From: Zasmidium citrigriseum | Taxonomy: Eukaryota > Ascomycota > Dothideomycetes > Mycosphaerellales > Mycosphaerellaceae | Length of the DNA stretch: 64,000 bases | Reading direction: 5' to 3' | Assembly (NCBI GenBank): GCA_002786025.1 | Contig: NHNW01000012.1 | Coordinates: 310,001-374,000 of the forward strand | Part shown: piece after piece, positions 11,614 through 21,797 of the stretch | Layout: every line of letters begins with the position of its first letter | Numbering within the stretch: the stretch's first letter is position 1 | Notes under the pieces: generated by a model | Told to the model about the DNA's origin: nothing | What the model saw: the letters and a program-made list of their open reading frames with translations, nothing else | Database searches by the model: none | Position numbers and translations under genes: made by a program

Positions 11614-14600
11614 TCAAGTGCTGAACACAGGGGCTTTGACCAGCACCGATCGTCCTCGCACAGAAACGCCAATACCGGCGGCCATGCGCACTCGCGGCGG
11701 TGCATCTTCTTTCATGCCTTGAGAGCTCTCGGGTCTGCCCAGACTGCTTGAGCTCCCAGCGGCGCCTGCGTGCTTGCCTTGCGCCTTGCTCTTGCCGCCT
11801 GTCCCTGTCAATGCGCTCAGCATGCTCCTTTTCTTTGATGGCTGGTCAGTGTTACTGTTCTCAGTCATGTCGGTGACGTCGCTCGTGGCGCTCTTGAGAG
11901 ATGCCCGATCAGCCGCGTCGTCTGCAACAGAGGTGACGAGCTGTGGTATGCCCGATTCCACTTTCATCTGGTCGTTCATGATGCTGTAGCCCGGCATGAA
12001 GTACTCGATGACCACGTCTCTGCTTTCCAGCGGTAGGTGGATGGCGATGCTCACGACAAGCTCGATGATCATGTGTACGCCGCCTTCCAAATCAGAGGGA
12101 GGTGGATCTTGTAGATGTAGTGCAAGTGCGCTGACCAGGCCGTCTTTGAGCGTGTCGGTCAGCTTTTGCCGGTTTTCGGGGCAAGCAGGTGCTCGCAGTG
12201 CCTCTCCTAGTCCCTCGAGTGTAGCCAATCGCCAGTTGACGACCTTGGAGATGAGGTACTCTTCTTCCTCTGCGGTTTGTGAGATGGGTGCGGATTTGCG
12301 AATGTTCCTCTGAATGTGCTTGAGCTGTGCCGACAAAGAGGGTTCGAGGTCTGGGTGGAAGTATTTGTCGAAAACCTCTTCGACCAGCCAGCATGATATG
12401 AACGCACGGCCAGCTGCCGTCATCTCTTGCTTGCCCGTGGCAACAGCATCTCTGTTGACCGAGTTGACCAACCACTGTGGAATGCTCTTCCAGCTCTTGC
12501 GAATGCTAAAGGCCAGTTGTGCAATGAGACCATCGAGACGGTTGAACCTGGTGGTGTATTCGCTGTCGTCGAGGGACGTTCGTGACTGTGAGAGGCGCTG
12601 GTGTGCAAGGCTGTTCTGAAGCTGCTTGACCTGGTCTTCTTTCTCAAAGTAATACTTCTTTACCTTGGTATATTTTTCACCTATGTCGGCGTTAGCAGAC
12701 AGTTCGTGGGTATACGGACGTTCGCAGCCTTACGGAGTTCCTTGTGATCTTTGATCAATTGCGCAATGTCCTCGTCCGACATCTCGTCGCTCAGTTGCGA
12801 CGGTTGAGGTGTGCCTCGACCGACGTCTTGCGGCGGCTGCGGTGGTTGCTGCTGTTGGGTCTGTTGGCCAGGATTGCCCTTGGTGGACGGCACGCCGAAC
12901 GCAGGGACTTGACCGCCCTGAGTCGAGTGAGAACCTTCGCGAGAGGTTACGCCATTGTGTACGCTTTGTCGATTGTTGCCATTGGCCGAACGGGTCGCCT
13001 TTGGGGGCTGCTGCGAGCCATTGTTCGACATGGATGTGTCGTCACCCTGCTGCTGCGAGAAGCTGCGCGAGGAAGCGAGCGAGGGGCGGGCAGCTGAGTC
13101 GTGGACAAAGTGCGAGTGAGGTTCGGGCGGTGAGTACTGCGACACGTGCGATTGCGAGTCCGGTGGAGGGTATTGCTGAGTTCTTGAGGCGCCGCTGCTG
13201 TTAGACGGCGTTTGAATGGCAAGACCCATAGTCGCCGTATTCCCCGGGGTTACTCGGGAGGCCTGATAGCCGCCCGCTGGTTGGTGTTGCGCAGGATGCG
13301 GCTGAGACGGGTGGTGCAGGGGCTGCTGTGGCTGTGCATCAGCGCCGCCCGCATACGGCCCAGCAGGCACATTGTAGACGGTTTGGTCGCTGCTGCCGCT
13401 ACTTATAGATGCAGCGGCATTGCTGGGTGGACTTAAGACACCTTGGCCGCCTTGACGCTGCTCGCGGAAGCCCTGCTCGGTATTCAACCGCTGCAGCCTC
13501 CGCTGCGACCAGCGATCCAGGGCTACGTGCGGTCCGGAGTCGGACGACGTCTTTCCAGGTGTGTTTGCTGCGTGATGCGCGGCGCTCATGGACGCGCTGT
13601 CGTCGCCAAAAAAGATGTGCTCGTGCTGCTCTTGCGGCGTGGGCAGCTGCGAGAAGTCGGGCGACCACGCGGCCGGCGGGCTGGTCTCGGTGCCTGGGTA
13701 TGCGTACGGGTACGGTTGGTGCTGCTGGTGCGGCGAAGAAGGGAGCTCGGCGTGAAAGGGGGTCGGATCGAGCGGCGGAGGGGCGTAGGTGTTGCGCGCA
13801 ATGCCGGCCTCTCGACGCAAGACCGTCTGCGAGCGTGAAAGACCGCCGGCGAGATTGGGCGGCGGCTGGCCTACGTCGTCGGGCGAGTTGTAGGCAGGGG
13901 GCGAGGAGAGGTCGCTCGCGGCGGCGGTGGGGATCACAGCAATGGAGCGGCGGTCTTTGAATTTGCAGGTTCGTTAGTTCTAGTGTGTCGTGTGATGCTA
14001 GGCGCGATCTAGCAGCGGGCCAACGTACCACCCGGCTGTCCGGTATTAGTGGAGGAGGACCGCTCGTGGACAGAGGTGCTCCTCGAGATCGCGGGGTTGG
14101 CGTTGGACTGGGTTTGGTACGGCTGTTGGTGGTGTTGACGTTGGCCGTGAGCTTGGGCAGCCTGCTGGGCGGGACTGAGGGGGAGGTCTTAACGGCGGGT
14201 TGTTAGCGATGGGTGATCGGGCTGCCACCGCGCGGGCCTTGATTAATTGACAGCAGTAGTCGGGTAGTAATATCGATTGCTCGCTTGGGCACGGCGGCCG
14301 GGGGTGTGATGGAGGGACAGGGCAGGGATGTGGACTGAATTGGACTGGATTGGATTGAGGGTCCAGCTCTCCGCTCAGGGTGACGATGGCACTCCCGGCG
14401 GCGCGGCTTGGTGGGAGTGGTGGGCGGCGGGATCGGGCTCGGTAGGAGGGGATCTGGATAGGATGTAGATGCAGAGGAATGGAGCGACGGGCTGGGCGCC
14501 TGCTGGGGGATCGAGCAGGGCGGCAGGGCAGCTAGTAGTAGTAAAGCAAAGCAGAGCAGCGATACTCACCCGGGTGCTGTTGGACGTCAGGGAACCAGCT

Positions 14601-14648
14601 GGCGTTGTTGGTCGATTTGGTGCGGCCAGACTTGATGGAGAACCGCAT
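11614..14648 (-). CDS. Conserved fungal protein of unknown function, 841 residues, four exons
   Basis: I do not recognise a named domain. Exons 14570-14648, 14029-14187, 12734-13954 and 11614-12680 join in phase; the first acceptor is preceded by a GCTAAC branch site. The N-terminal half (about residues 27-490) is disordered, very rich in Gln, Pro, Ser and His. Near residue 480 the sequence becomes ordered: MSDEDIAQLIKDHKELREKY, then KYTKVKKYYFEKEDQVKQLQ, likely a coiled coil, followed by an alpha-helical domain with DDSEYTTRFNRLDGLIAQLA and EMTAAGRAFISCWLVEEVF. The last 90 or so residues are again disordered and basic. The layout (polyQ/P arm plus helical domain) suggests a scaffold or regulatory protein; I infer no more than that. 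The ATG at 14648 is supported by phase closure through two introns, upstream of the longest ORF. Confidence 0.8.
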
Positions 14649-16244
14649 CTGTAGCTGTCGCGCCGTTGCAGCTATCGAACTGCCTGCTCGCGACAGACGC
14701 AAGTGTCAGTTATGCGCGCACGGTGCACGCCCGGCGGTCGCGGTGATTTAGGCGATATACATAGAAACCGAGGGGCGAGACAGTGGCAGCAGCAGAGGGG
14801 TGATGGCAGCGCAAACAACCACGAACCACTGCGCGTCGCCGGCGGACTGGGTGGGGAGAGCGGAGGGTGAGGAAGGGCGTCAACAGCAATAAGACGCGCT
14901 GAATCGATTGATGACTGCAGTAGTAATGGCGGGCGTGATCTTAGTTAAGAGCGCAGCAGCAGCGCCAGCAGTGTGGGCGAGCTTGTGCTCCGTGGCGTGT
15001 GGCCGGCTGTAGCTGGCCGGTCTCTCTCTCTGTTTCGATCACCTCACAGATAGAGTCTCCTGCTGCTGCGTTCCGCCGCCACGCCGCGCTGGGAGACGGG
15101 GCTAGCTGCTTGGGCTGCAAGCTCTTGGAGCGTCTTTCGACGATTGCTCGCCTGGCCTGTTCCTGCGTGCCTGCCTTCCGCGCCCTCCACCTGGCGCGGT
15201 GAGTGAAGGAGTGGTGAGGACATCGCCGTCAGCGCTTGCTCTCAATCAATGCGGCTGCATTTCAGCCCGCCGCTGGCCTTGCTCACTCCCATCTCATCCT
15301 CATCGTGCTCGTCCAATGTCCAGTGTCTCGCCGGCAATACTCCACACTCGATGCACGTTCCCACATGCCGACGCCCGCCAGCCGTCTATTTTTATCCCTC
15401 AGGGCCACGCTCCGAGCGACCGGTTCCAAACACCACTCGTCGCCTGCGCGCGCTGCAGATACTCGGAAATTTCGATGTCGTCTCTGTCTCCTCCTGGTAT
15501 CGTCGCCGACTCATGCTAGCAACTGCTTTCCAAGTCGCCGAGAGCCACCGCTCAGGAGAAGCCTGCACTTGGACAGCTGAGCGTCAGCTGTGTGCTTGGC
15601 CATCACGCCTTCAGGCTTCGTGCGGCCTCGTCGTCGCCATTGGTCCTCCACCAGCGCAACCGTGCGTCCACCCAGCGACGTCAGAACGTTGCGCTCGTGA
15701 AAAAACGATCGCCGTCGACATGGTTTCAAAATTGCTTTTGGACGAATGAAAGCAGGCCGCCATCTATCCTTGTCGCTTGGCGCTCTTTAACCTCCATGCA
15801 TCCACGCTGTTCGCCATTCCTGTTCCTGACGATCGTTGCATGTGCGATGGACCGAATACCATTGGAAAGCGCTCGCTGGCCCATAGTCGCGCTCGTGCGA
15901 GTTGAACACGCTGTTCACTGACGCGGCGCTGCGATGTTCCACCAGGTGTTGTCGTAGAGTGAGTCTACTACTGTCTTGTTTCTTCAAGTTCCTCCTTTGG
16001 TTAATCTCCTTCTCGTAAACTCTGCAACCGTCAACGTCCTCGTCACGGCCTGCTACTTCTTCCTTGCTCCTCTCCGCTCGCGAGCAACAAACTCGGAAAC
16101 GTCTCAACTCCTTGTTCCATTATTACGACATCTGCTGGCCTTCCTCTCTTAAAGGCCCAACACCCCTACCGCTCCCTTTTATCCGCATCGAAGAGGGCCA
16201 TCCTGACTTTCGCTACTCTCCATCGCTCTGCAACCACAGCCGAT
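14649..16244. other. Intergenic, divergent promoter region of 1.6 kb
   Basis: This lies between two genes transcribed away from each other. Pyrimidine-rich tracts appear toward 16100-16240, as in leaders of expressed fungal genes. Several overlapping frames on both strands carry no recognisable domain. I see no RNA gene or repeat. Confidence 0.5.
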
Positions 16245-16861
16245 ATGCGCGCCACCTCAATCATCAGCGGCCTTGCTCTGCTTGCGACTGCAGCCTCAGC
16301 CGTACCTCTTGTCCGATCCAGGGCCGCACAAGCATCGGGTCAACCTCTTCAGGTCACCAACCTGGTCATCGACACCGTCGAAAATGGCAACACCACCATT
16401 AAATTCAATGTCTACGACCCGGATCCGCTCACCAACTCGACCGGAACATGCACCGGATCATGGAAGCACGGCACAACAGACTACCCACAGGATACATATG
16501 TATGTTGAGAATGTCCACATGCCATGAATGCATTCGCTGACTGTCTTTCAAAGGACCTTTGCGGCAATACAACTTTCGCATGGAACATGGACTCGTTCGA
16601 CAGCATCAAGAAATTCACTCTCGGTTTAGAGCACCAGTTTACGGACCCAGCGTAAGTGCATTCACGGACGCCTTCTCTTCCTGCTAAGCTAACATGAATG
16701 TCAGCGTCGGCGACCCTCCGTGGGATCAAGTCACGAACTTTGCTCACGCCACCGTCAACACCACCTACATCTCGTGTAATGGCGTGGGCGACGTGACCTG
16801 CCAACAAAAAGTCAACAGCAAGATCAACGCCCCCGTCTACGCGACTACCGCCAAGCGGTAA
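16245..16861 (+). CDS. Small secreted protein with AA1-like beta-barrel fold (predicted)
   Basis: Three exons (16245-16499, 16554-16651, 16705-16861) give 169 residues. A clear signal peptide, MRATSIISGLALLATAASA, precedes PLVRSRAAQ, where a dibasic-type site may be trimmed. The mature protein has the order I associate with fungal AA1-like/Alt a 1-like small secreted proteins: VTNLVIDTVENGNTTIKFNV, then YDPDPLTNSTGTC, a central CGNTTFAW, FTLGLEHQFTDPAVGDPPWD and TYISCNGVGDVTCQQK. Four or more Cys and several NxT/S sites fit passage through the secretory pathway. The role is unknown; such proteins are candidate apoplastic effectors or surface proteins. Family assignment is from memory of the pattern, so moderate confidence; the gene model itself is strong because all phases close. 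Confidence 0.85.
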
Positions 16862-17727
16862 TCATCACATCTAGACTGGATCGAATACTGGGATAATGAG
16901 CCTCCTGGTATTCTTAATGCAAGGATCGAAACGTCGCACAGAGCGGCTTCCCATCGATCTGGCACCGCATCATCACCTGCATATGCTGTGTAACCTGGGG
17001 CATCGGAGAATATACCATCCACTCGTTTAACGAAGCAATTGTCTGAAACGGCAGTATCAACAATCATCATGAAAGGAAGAAAAGACAGTAGACTTAATGT
17101 ATAATGAACGTACAATGTCTGCTTGTCAGAATAGATAGATTTGGGAGAGATACCTATCTCTTCCAACAAGCCCCTCGTTTGGGAAGTGTATAGAGAACCG
17201 GCGATGTCGTCTCGGCATGGCTCGAGTCTTCTCGAGACTTTCAGTCTATTTCCATCTCCTTCGACTCAACGCAATGAGTCTCACCCACCAACGTCCCCGT
17301 CACCATCGTCGCATCACAAGTCTCAAAAGCTGCCGCCTGCACGCCATGACTGGTCTCGAGACATCGAGTGTTGTCGGTGGCGAGAGAGCGAGACAGCCAG
17401 CCAGCGCCACGCCATCGCTTGGTCACATGAGCATGGCTCACCCTACACCCGCGTTGACTCACCACCCATCCAACAAAGCCCGAACCATCCACATCATCAT
17501 TGCCGCCCAACTCTTCTAGAAATTTTCCAGGAGAGACTCAGAACCGGGATTGCGACATCGGCTATGATGAGTCTTTCGGAGTCACTTGTGCTCTTTGGGG
17601 ATATATAGGTAGGTTGACTTCATCTCGCTTTGTTGGTGTATAGAACACCCAACTCCGCTCCCTTACTACTATGAACGCTCGCTTGAATATCCCGCTCTAC
17701 GCATACCACCAGTCCCTATCAACTACA
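16862..17727. other. Intergenic, about 870 bp
   Basis: No supported gene. The frame at 17141-17608 is Pro/Ser/His-rich, overlaps an open antisense frame and shows no domain. Confidence 0.45.
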
Positions 17728-18075
17728 ATGGGATCGAAACAAAATCGAAAGAGGATTAGGCACCGCCCTGGCGCTCGCGCGAGGAAGCAGGAGATGTACC
17801 ATGCAGCGACCTCATCACCACTCGCAAGCGAGACTTCGTCGAAAGCGATGCGATTCAATCAATCGAAAACATACACGACCCTTGACACGAATGCGAGTAA
17901 AGCGTGGCGTGCTGTTCCACGGTTACTTAGGCAAGAGAGCGCGGAGACACGAGAACGTCGGATCTTTGGAGGAGACGATGATGACACTGCATCTGCAAAG
18001 GCGCTCAGTGGCCCTATGTTGGACGTTGTGCTTGGATTGTTTGATGGGCTTGATTATCACGATGACAAGATATGA
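17728..18075 (+). CDS. Small basic hypothetical protein
   Basis: Single-exon frame of about 115 residues from the ATG at 17728 (an in-frame ATG at 17671 would add 19). The N-terminus is very basic (GSKQNRKRIRHRPGARARKQ), a possible nuclear signal or RNA-binding tail. The C-terminus has RRIFGGDDDDTAS followed by GPMLDVVLGLFDGLDYHDD. I recall short Dothideomycete proteins with the same basic arm and RxFGG...ML..V...F.G.DY ending, which is the main reason to believe in the gene. No function can be given. It could also be chance. Confidence 0.45.
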   Translation: MGSKQNRKRIRHRPGARARKQEMYHAATSSPLASETSSKAMRFNQSKTYTTLDTNASKAWRAVPRLLRQESAETRERRIFGGDDDDTASAKALSGPMLDVVLGLFDGLDYHDDKI

Positions 18076-18250
18076 CTGCATTTTAAGAGGCGCATTGGAG
18101 GATCACGACTTATGAGAAGGACGATCACACGATTGCAAGGACACTATACGACCACGTTCAACAGATTCTCGAACAAGAGACAGCATTTGAGATGGCGAAT
18201 GGGAGGACATATCTGTACATTGAGCGCATTAGATACCCCACTCAGCGATA

Positions 18251-19178
18251 TCAAATCTCATCATGGCCTTTAATACCAGCAGCTTTCGCAGCTCTCTCCG
18301 CCTCCTCCACCAGCGCAGTATTCGTCAACTCAGCATACTCCAACTGCTCCTTCCTCACCCTCTCTGCCCTCTCCGCCCGTCGATACTTCGCCGTCTTATC
18401 AAACTTCGGCTTCGGCCTCTTCTTCTCCGCCGGCGCACAAAGCGGCCGTATAGGCAACATAGCAATCAACTTAGGATCCCTATCCACCCTCCCCACCTCA
18501 AAGTACTCCTTCCCCGTCTCCCCTCTAAACACCTTCGCCCAGTGCGCGATTGCTTTATCCACCTCATCCAGCGCTTGTCCCACCATCTCATACCTGTAAT
18601 CTCTCCTCGCCTCGCTGAGATCTTCATCGAATTTGTCCATGAAGTGAGGAACGTCCGTGGGGATGAAGGTCCATTCTGCGCCCCGATAGTCCGGGATCGA
18701 GTCTTCTTTGAAGCAGCCTGTTATGTAGGCTCGTGTTGCGTCCCGACCGGCGAAGACGTTGTAGGGGCCGCCGGGGCCGTAGATTCTGCGGCCAGCGCTG
18801 ACGTCGTAGATTGTGGCGTTGAGGGCGAGGTAGATGGGGAGGGATTCGTTGTGCCCGTTGTAGTGGAGGAGTTCGGCGTCGGTGAGGATGACGGGGGATC
18901 TCTGGATCGGTCTGTGAGATGTATTGAAGAAGTTGCTGGAAGAGAGGACTTACTAGTCTTGCGGCAATCACATTCGGTCTGATCCACCACGGCCTGTAAT
19001 TCCATGTCACACTATCTCCAGTGACGAAGTAGCTCGCGACGCAGTTGATGAGAAGTAGGCCAGCTACTATTCTCAGCGCGTCTATGATTCCAATGCCGGA
19101 GCTGTCTTCGCTCTTGTCCTGTCCTCCATTTGCCTTCTTGTCTCTTATCGCATTCTTCTTTTCCGCTGTCTCAGCCAT
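18251..19178 (-). CDS. Cytochrome b5-like heme/steroid-binding (MAPR) membrane protein
   Basis: Exons 18954-19178 and 18251-18901 join in phase 0 to give 291 residues. A hydrophilic Lys-rich N-terminus is followed by one membrane segment, about residues 28-50 (IIDALRIVAGLLLINCVASY). The cytochrome b5-like domain of the membrane-associated progesterone receptor type begins after the intron: PVILTDAELLHYNG, then IYLALNATIYDVSAGRRIYG, GPYNVFAGRDATRAYITGCF. The Tyr residues typical of MAPR heme ligation (IYDV, IYGPGG) are present. A long charged C-terminal helix (KKRPKPKFDKTAKYRRAERA) follows. By family it would sit in the ER membrane and could support P450 and sterol enzymes, as Dap1 does; that is inference. 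Confidence 0.88.
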
Positions 19179-19914
19179 GCTGCAAGCAGTTCACTAGCTC
19201 TTGAGGTTGTTGAAGATCGGCAAAGTATTCGAGCGAGCTACCGTTCAGCAGCCGGAAGCTTCGACATCGGATGGGAGAGGACCGGGGAGGATTGCGAGGA
19301 CTCGTGACTTGATATGTTGCACTCAGGCAAGCTGTCCTCTTGCGACAAATCTCCAGATTATTGTCAGGAAAGCAATGTTAAGTTGTCAGTCCATGGCCGG
19401 ACCTTCTTAAAGTGGGTGGGGAACGGCAGAAGCGCCTCTTCCGCTTAGGATCCCTGCAGCCACGCTTGGGAACTCTATTTGAAGTTGGTGAATGTTTCGG
19501 ATCAAAGATCGTTGACTGGTAAGTGAAAGGTGAGTGTGGATCAGACAGACTTCATTCTCTATCTGATAGTATCACAGAGCCTGGCTCGAGGTACAGCAAT
19601 TCCTGCAATGCGAATGTCTCTCCTCCTCTAGCTATGAGACTTTGTGATACGTTGTACCGTTGCAGCAGCTCTTGATCAAAGATCTTGAGTTGCTATCGAA
19701 CCAGTAGCAAGATGCTCGCTGGATCATTCAACAAGTACTAGCGACGAGCGGTGTGTATTAGGGCAGAGAAGTGATCCATGCAGATACTGCTTAGGACGAC
19801 CTGAAAATATGGTTAGATTGGTTAGAATGGGCTCGTCTTCGAAATTTGATGATGCAACACACCTCAATGCGCCTAGTACTGAAAAGTGAGCTTCTCTTTG
19901 TGCGGGAGAGGCCC
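19179..19914. other. Intergenic, about 740 bp
   Basis: Upstream of the MAPR-like gene and downstream of the doubtful hypothetical. I see no open frame with coding character, repeat or RNA gene. Confidence 0.45.
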
Positions 19915-20835
19915 TCAGGTATTTGCTTGAAGGGACCGGTTGTAGTGGTCCTGCAGCTTGGTGAGACACTGCCGGAGGCAACTCTGGAAGAAGCTCTTGC
20001 GGAGGTTGACCTTCCTCAACTCCTCATTCGGGTTCCGCCTGTAGGCTTCCTCGAACCTGCTGGCGACGATGCCGCGAATGTCGATGCACTCCTCAAGTTG
20101 GTCCAACATCGTCTGATGGACCTGGACTTGTGCGCGAGAGATGATAGCATCGACCCGTGCGATCAAGCCGCTGACCGTCTCAGTACGTGCGTACTCCACA
20201 GCAGTCATGACCCGCTTGGCTTGCGTATGGATCCATGCAAGTGGCAGGTCTCCGCGGTCTTTATACAGCTTTACTTGCTCGCCGAGACGCTTTGCGCCGA
20301 CGAGAAGACGATGCGCTCGCTTTCGAGCATTGATGGCAGGCCTTGGGAGGTCCTGGTTAGCTAGCGTTCTAATAGCGCCGAACCAAAGACTTACGTCGCG
20401 CCGAGAACAGCGGCCGCCATGTTTGCGACGCACTGGCACAGCGTGCAGCCTGGGTGGTGGTGGTTGGTGGTGGTGGTGTTGTAGAGCAGCAAGAAACAGA
20501 CCGCGCATCGGAAGAAATAGTTCTTCTGTGTGGAAGCAGGTGCGGATCGTGCCGCTGCACTTAGGCTGGAAGCTTCCATGTGAAAGCTCGGATCGAGTGA
20601 ATGTTGAAGCCAGCTTTGCCGAATAGCTCAGCGACCCTCTAAATGCAGCCACGTCGACAGACTCTTGTGTAGAAATGCATTTGCACGAGAGCAGTAAGTC
20701 CCTAGAAACGCATGGTAGAAGTGCGGTGGTCCGTCTCTCCACTTCGTCAGGTGCGGTTGAAGAGGCCTCATCATTATCAGCGGCAATCTCCTCCACAGAA
20801 TCGCATCTCGGTAGCAGTTTCCACGTGCGCGCCAT
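19915..20835 (-). CDS. Doubtful hypothetical protein
   Basis: An uninterrupted frame of about 306 codons from the ATG at 20835. The C-terminal half looks like real protein, charged and helical: INARKRAHRLLVGAKRLGEQ, then VEYARTETVSGLIARVDAII and RQCLTKLQDHYNRSL. The N-terminal half is less convincing and contains a His/Pro run. A GTAAGT donor near 20393 and a CTAACCAG acceptor near 20352 would remove 42 nt in frame, so a spliced form with another N-terminus is possible. I recognise no domain. Confidence 0.35.
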   Translation of the reverse strand: MARTWKLLPRCDSVEEIAADNDEASSTAPDEVERRTTALLPCVSRDLLLSCKCISTQESVDVAAFRGSLSYSAKLASTFTRSELSHGSFQPKCSGTIRTCFHTEELFLPMRGLFLAALQHHHHQPPPPRLHAVPVRRKHGGRCSRRDVSLWFGAIRTLANQDLPRPAINARKRAHRLLVGAKRLGEQVKLYKDRGDLPLAWIHTQAKRVMTAVEYARTETVSGLIARVDAIISRAQVQVHQTMLDQLEECIDIRGIVASRFEEAYRRNPNEELRKVNLRKSFFQSCLRQCLTKLQDHYNRSLQANT

Positions 20836-21260
20836 CTGCACAACTCTTAGTAGATGTTGAAAGTACAATTTAGCAGTGATAACGAGTAAAACTCTGAAGT
20901 TGATCACATGGCGTGTTGCCTGCACTCACCGGTATCCCCACACAGCCATTTGCATTTCCCGACGGTTGAGCCCGTGGAATGCCATGCAAGTCCCCTGTGT
21001 TACTCGTCTTTCAGGCTCATCTTTCAGCTGAATGGTAGCACGGATACGAGCCTGTCCGACCATCCGGCTGTTGGGCCCAGCAATGCCAAGCTACCCTGGC
21101 TCAGCCCTGCCCAGGAAGGATCACGATCCGAGTGCCTGTGACAATAGCCTTCTGAAGTGAAGGAAGTGGAAGTCACATAATAAACTATATCAGTATAAAG
21201 ACGGTGTCTTATCGCATCTCAGTCGTAGATTCATTTGTTGAACGAAATTCAAATCCAACA

Positions 21261-21741
21261 ATGGGCGGCAAAGGTGGAAGTCATGGACCCGGACAAGACC
21301 CCTCAGATCCATTTCGGTATGCACGAAATCCGAGAGACACGACTGAATACTAGTCGACTGATGGACGGACAGGCTCGTGAAGGGCGACTGGGGCGATCCG
21401 AGTACGTTCCGGTCCCGCAAGAACGATCACTTCCTAGGACTGACTCGACCCGAGAATGTATCCCTCAAAAGGGCATCACCACGTATGGCGTCGCGCAGAA
21501 TCGACTGAACCCATTATCTGGAATCTTCAAAGCCGCAATCTTCAACACTTTTCGTCGGTCTCGAAACCAGATCTTGTATTGGGGTGTCCCGTTGCTCGTG
21601 GCGTACAAGGCGATGGAGTGGGCGACTGAGAGGTAAATTGACTTCGATCTATGAGAAGTTTAGCTGTTTATTGATGTTGTCGACAGGAACGAGTATCTCA
21701 ACTCGAAAGCGGGTCGAGTAGAGTTCGGAGAGGAGTCGTGA
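21261..21741 (+). CDS. QCR8: Ubiquinol-cytochrome c reductase subunit 8
   Basis: Small subunit of mitochondrial complex III, inner membrane. Four exons, 21261-21316, 21373-21401 (29 nt), 21455-21632 and 21687-21741, give 105 residues, normal for QCR8. The start MGGKGGSHGPGQDP matches fungal QCR8 N-termini. The micro-exon encodes LVKGDWGDP, and splicing then gives PQKGITTYGVAQNRLNPLSG, the family hallmark. IFNTFRRSRNQILYWGVPLL and the single membrane helix follow, ending ATERNEYLNSKAGRVEFGE. Introns of 56, 53 and 54 bp each have a CTGAY-like branch site. A single-exon 21235-21636 frame reads the same C-terminal half but replaces the N-terminus with junk. It ends 56 bp from the DUS1 stop on the other strand. 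Confidence 0.93.
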
Positions 21742-21797
21742 GGAGGAAATGGGCTTTGTTGAGTGTCTTTGCAGGAATGAAATAGATTGAGAGGCCT

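Noticed and set aside
13399..14031. 210-codon minus frame rich in Arg/Ala/Pro
   Set aside because: Out-of-frame shadow of the third exon of the 841-residue gene.
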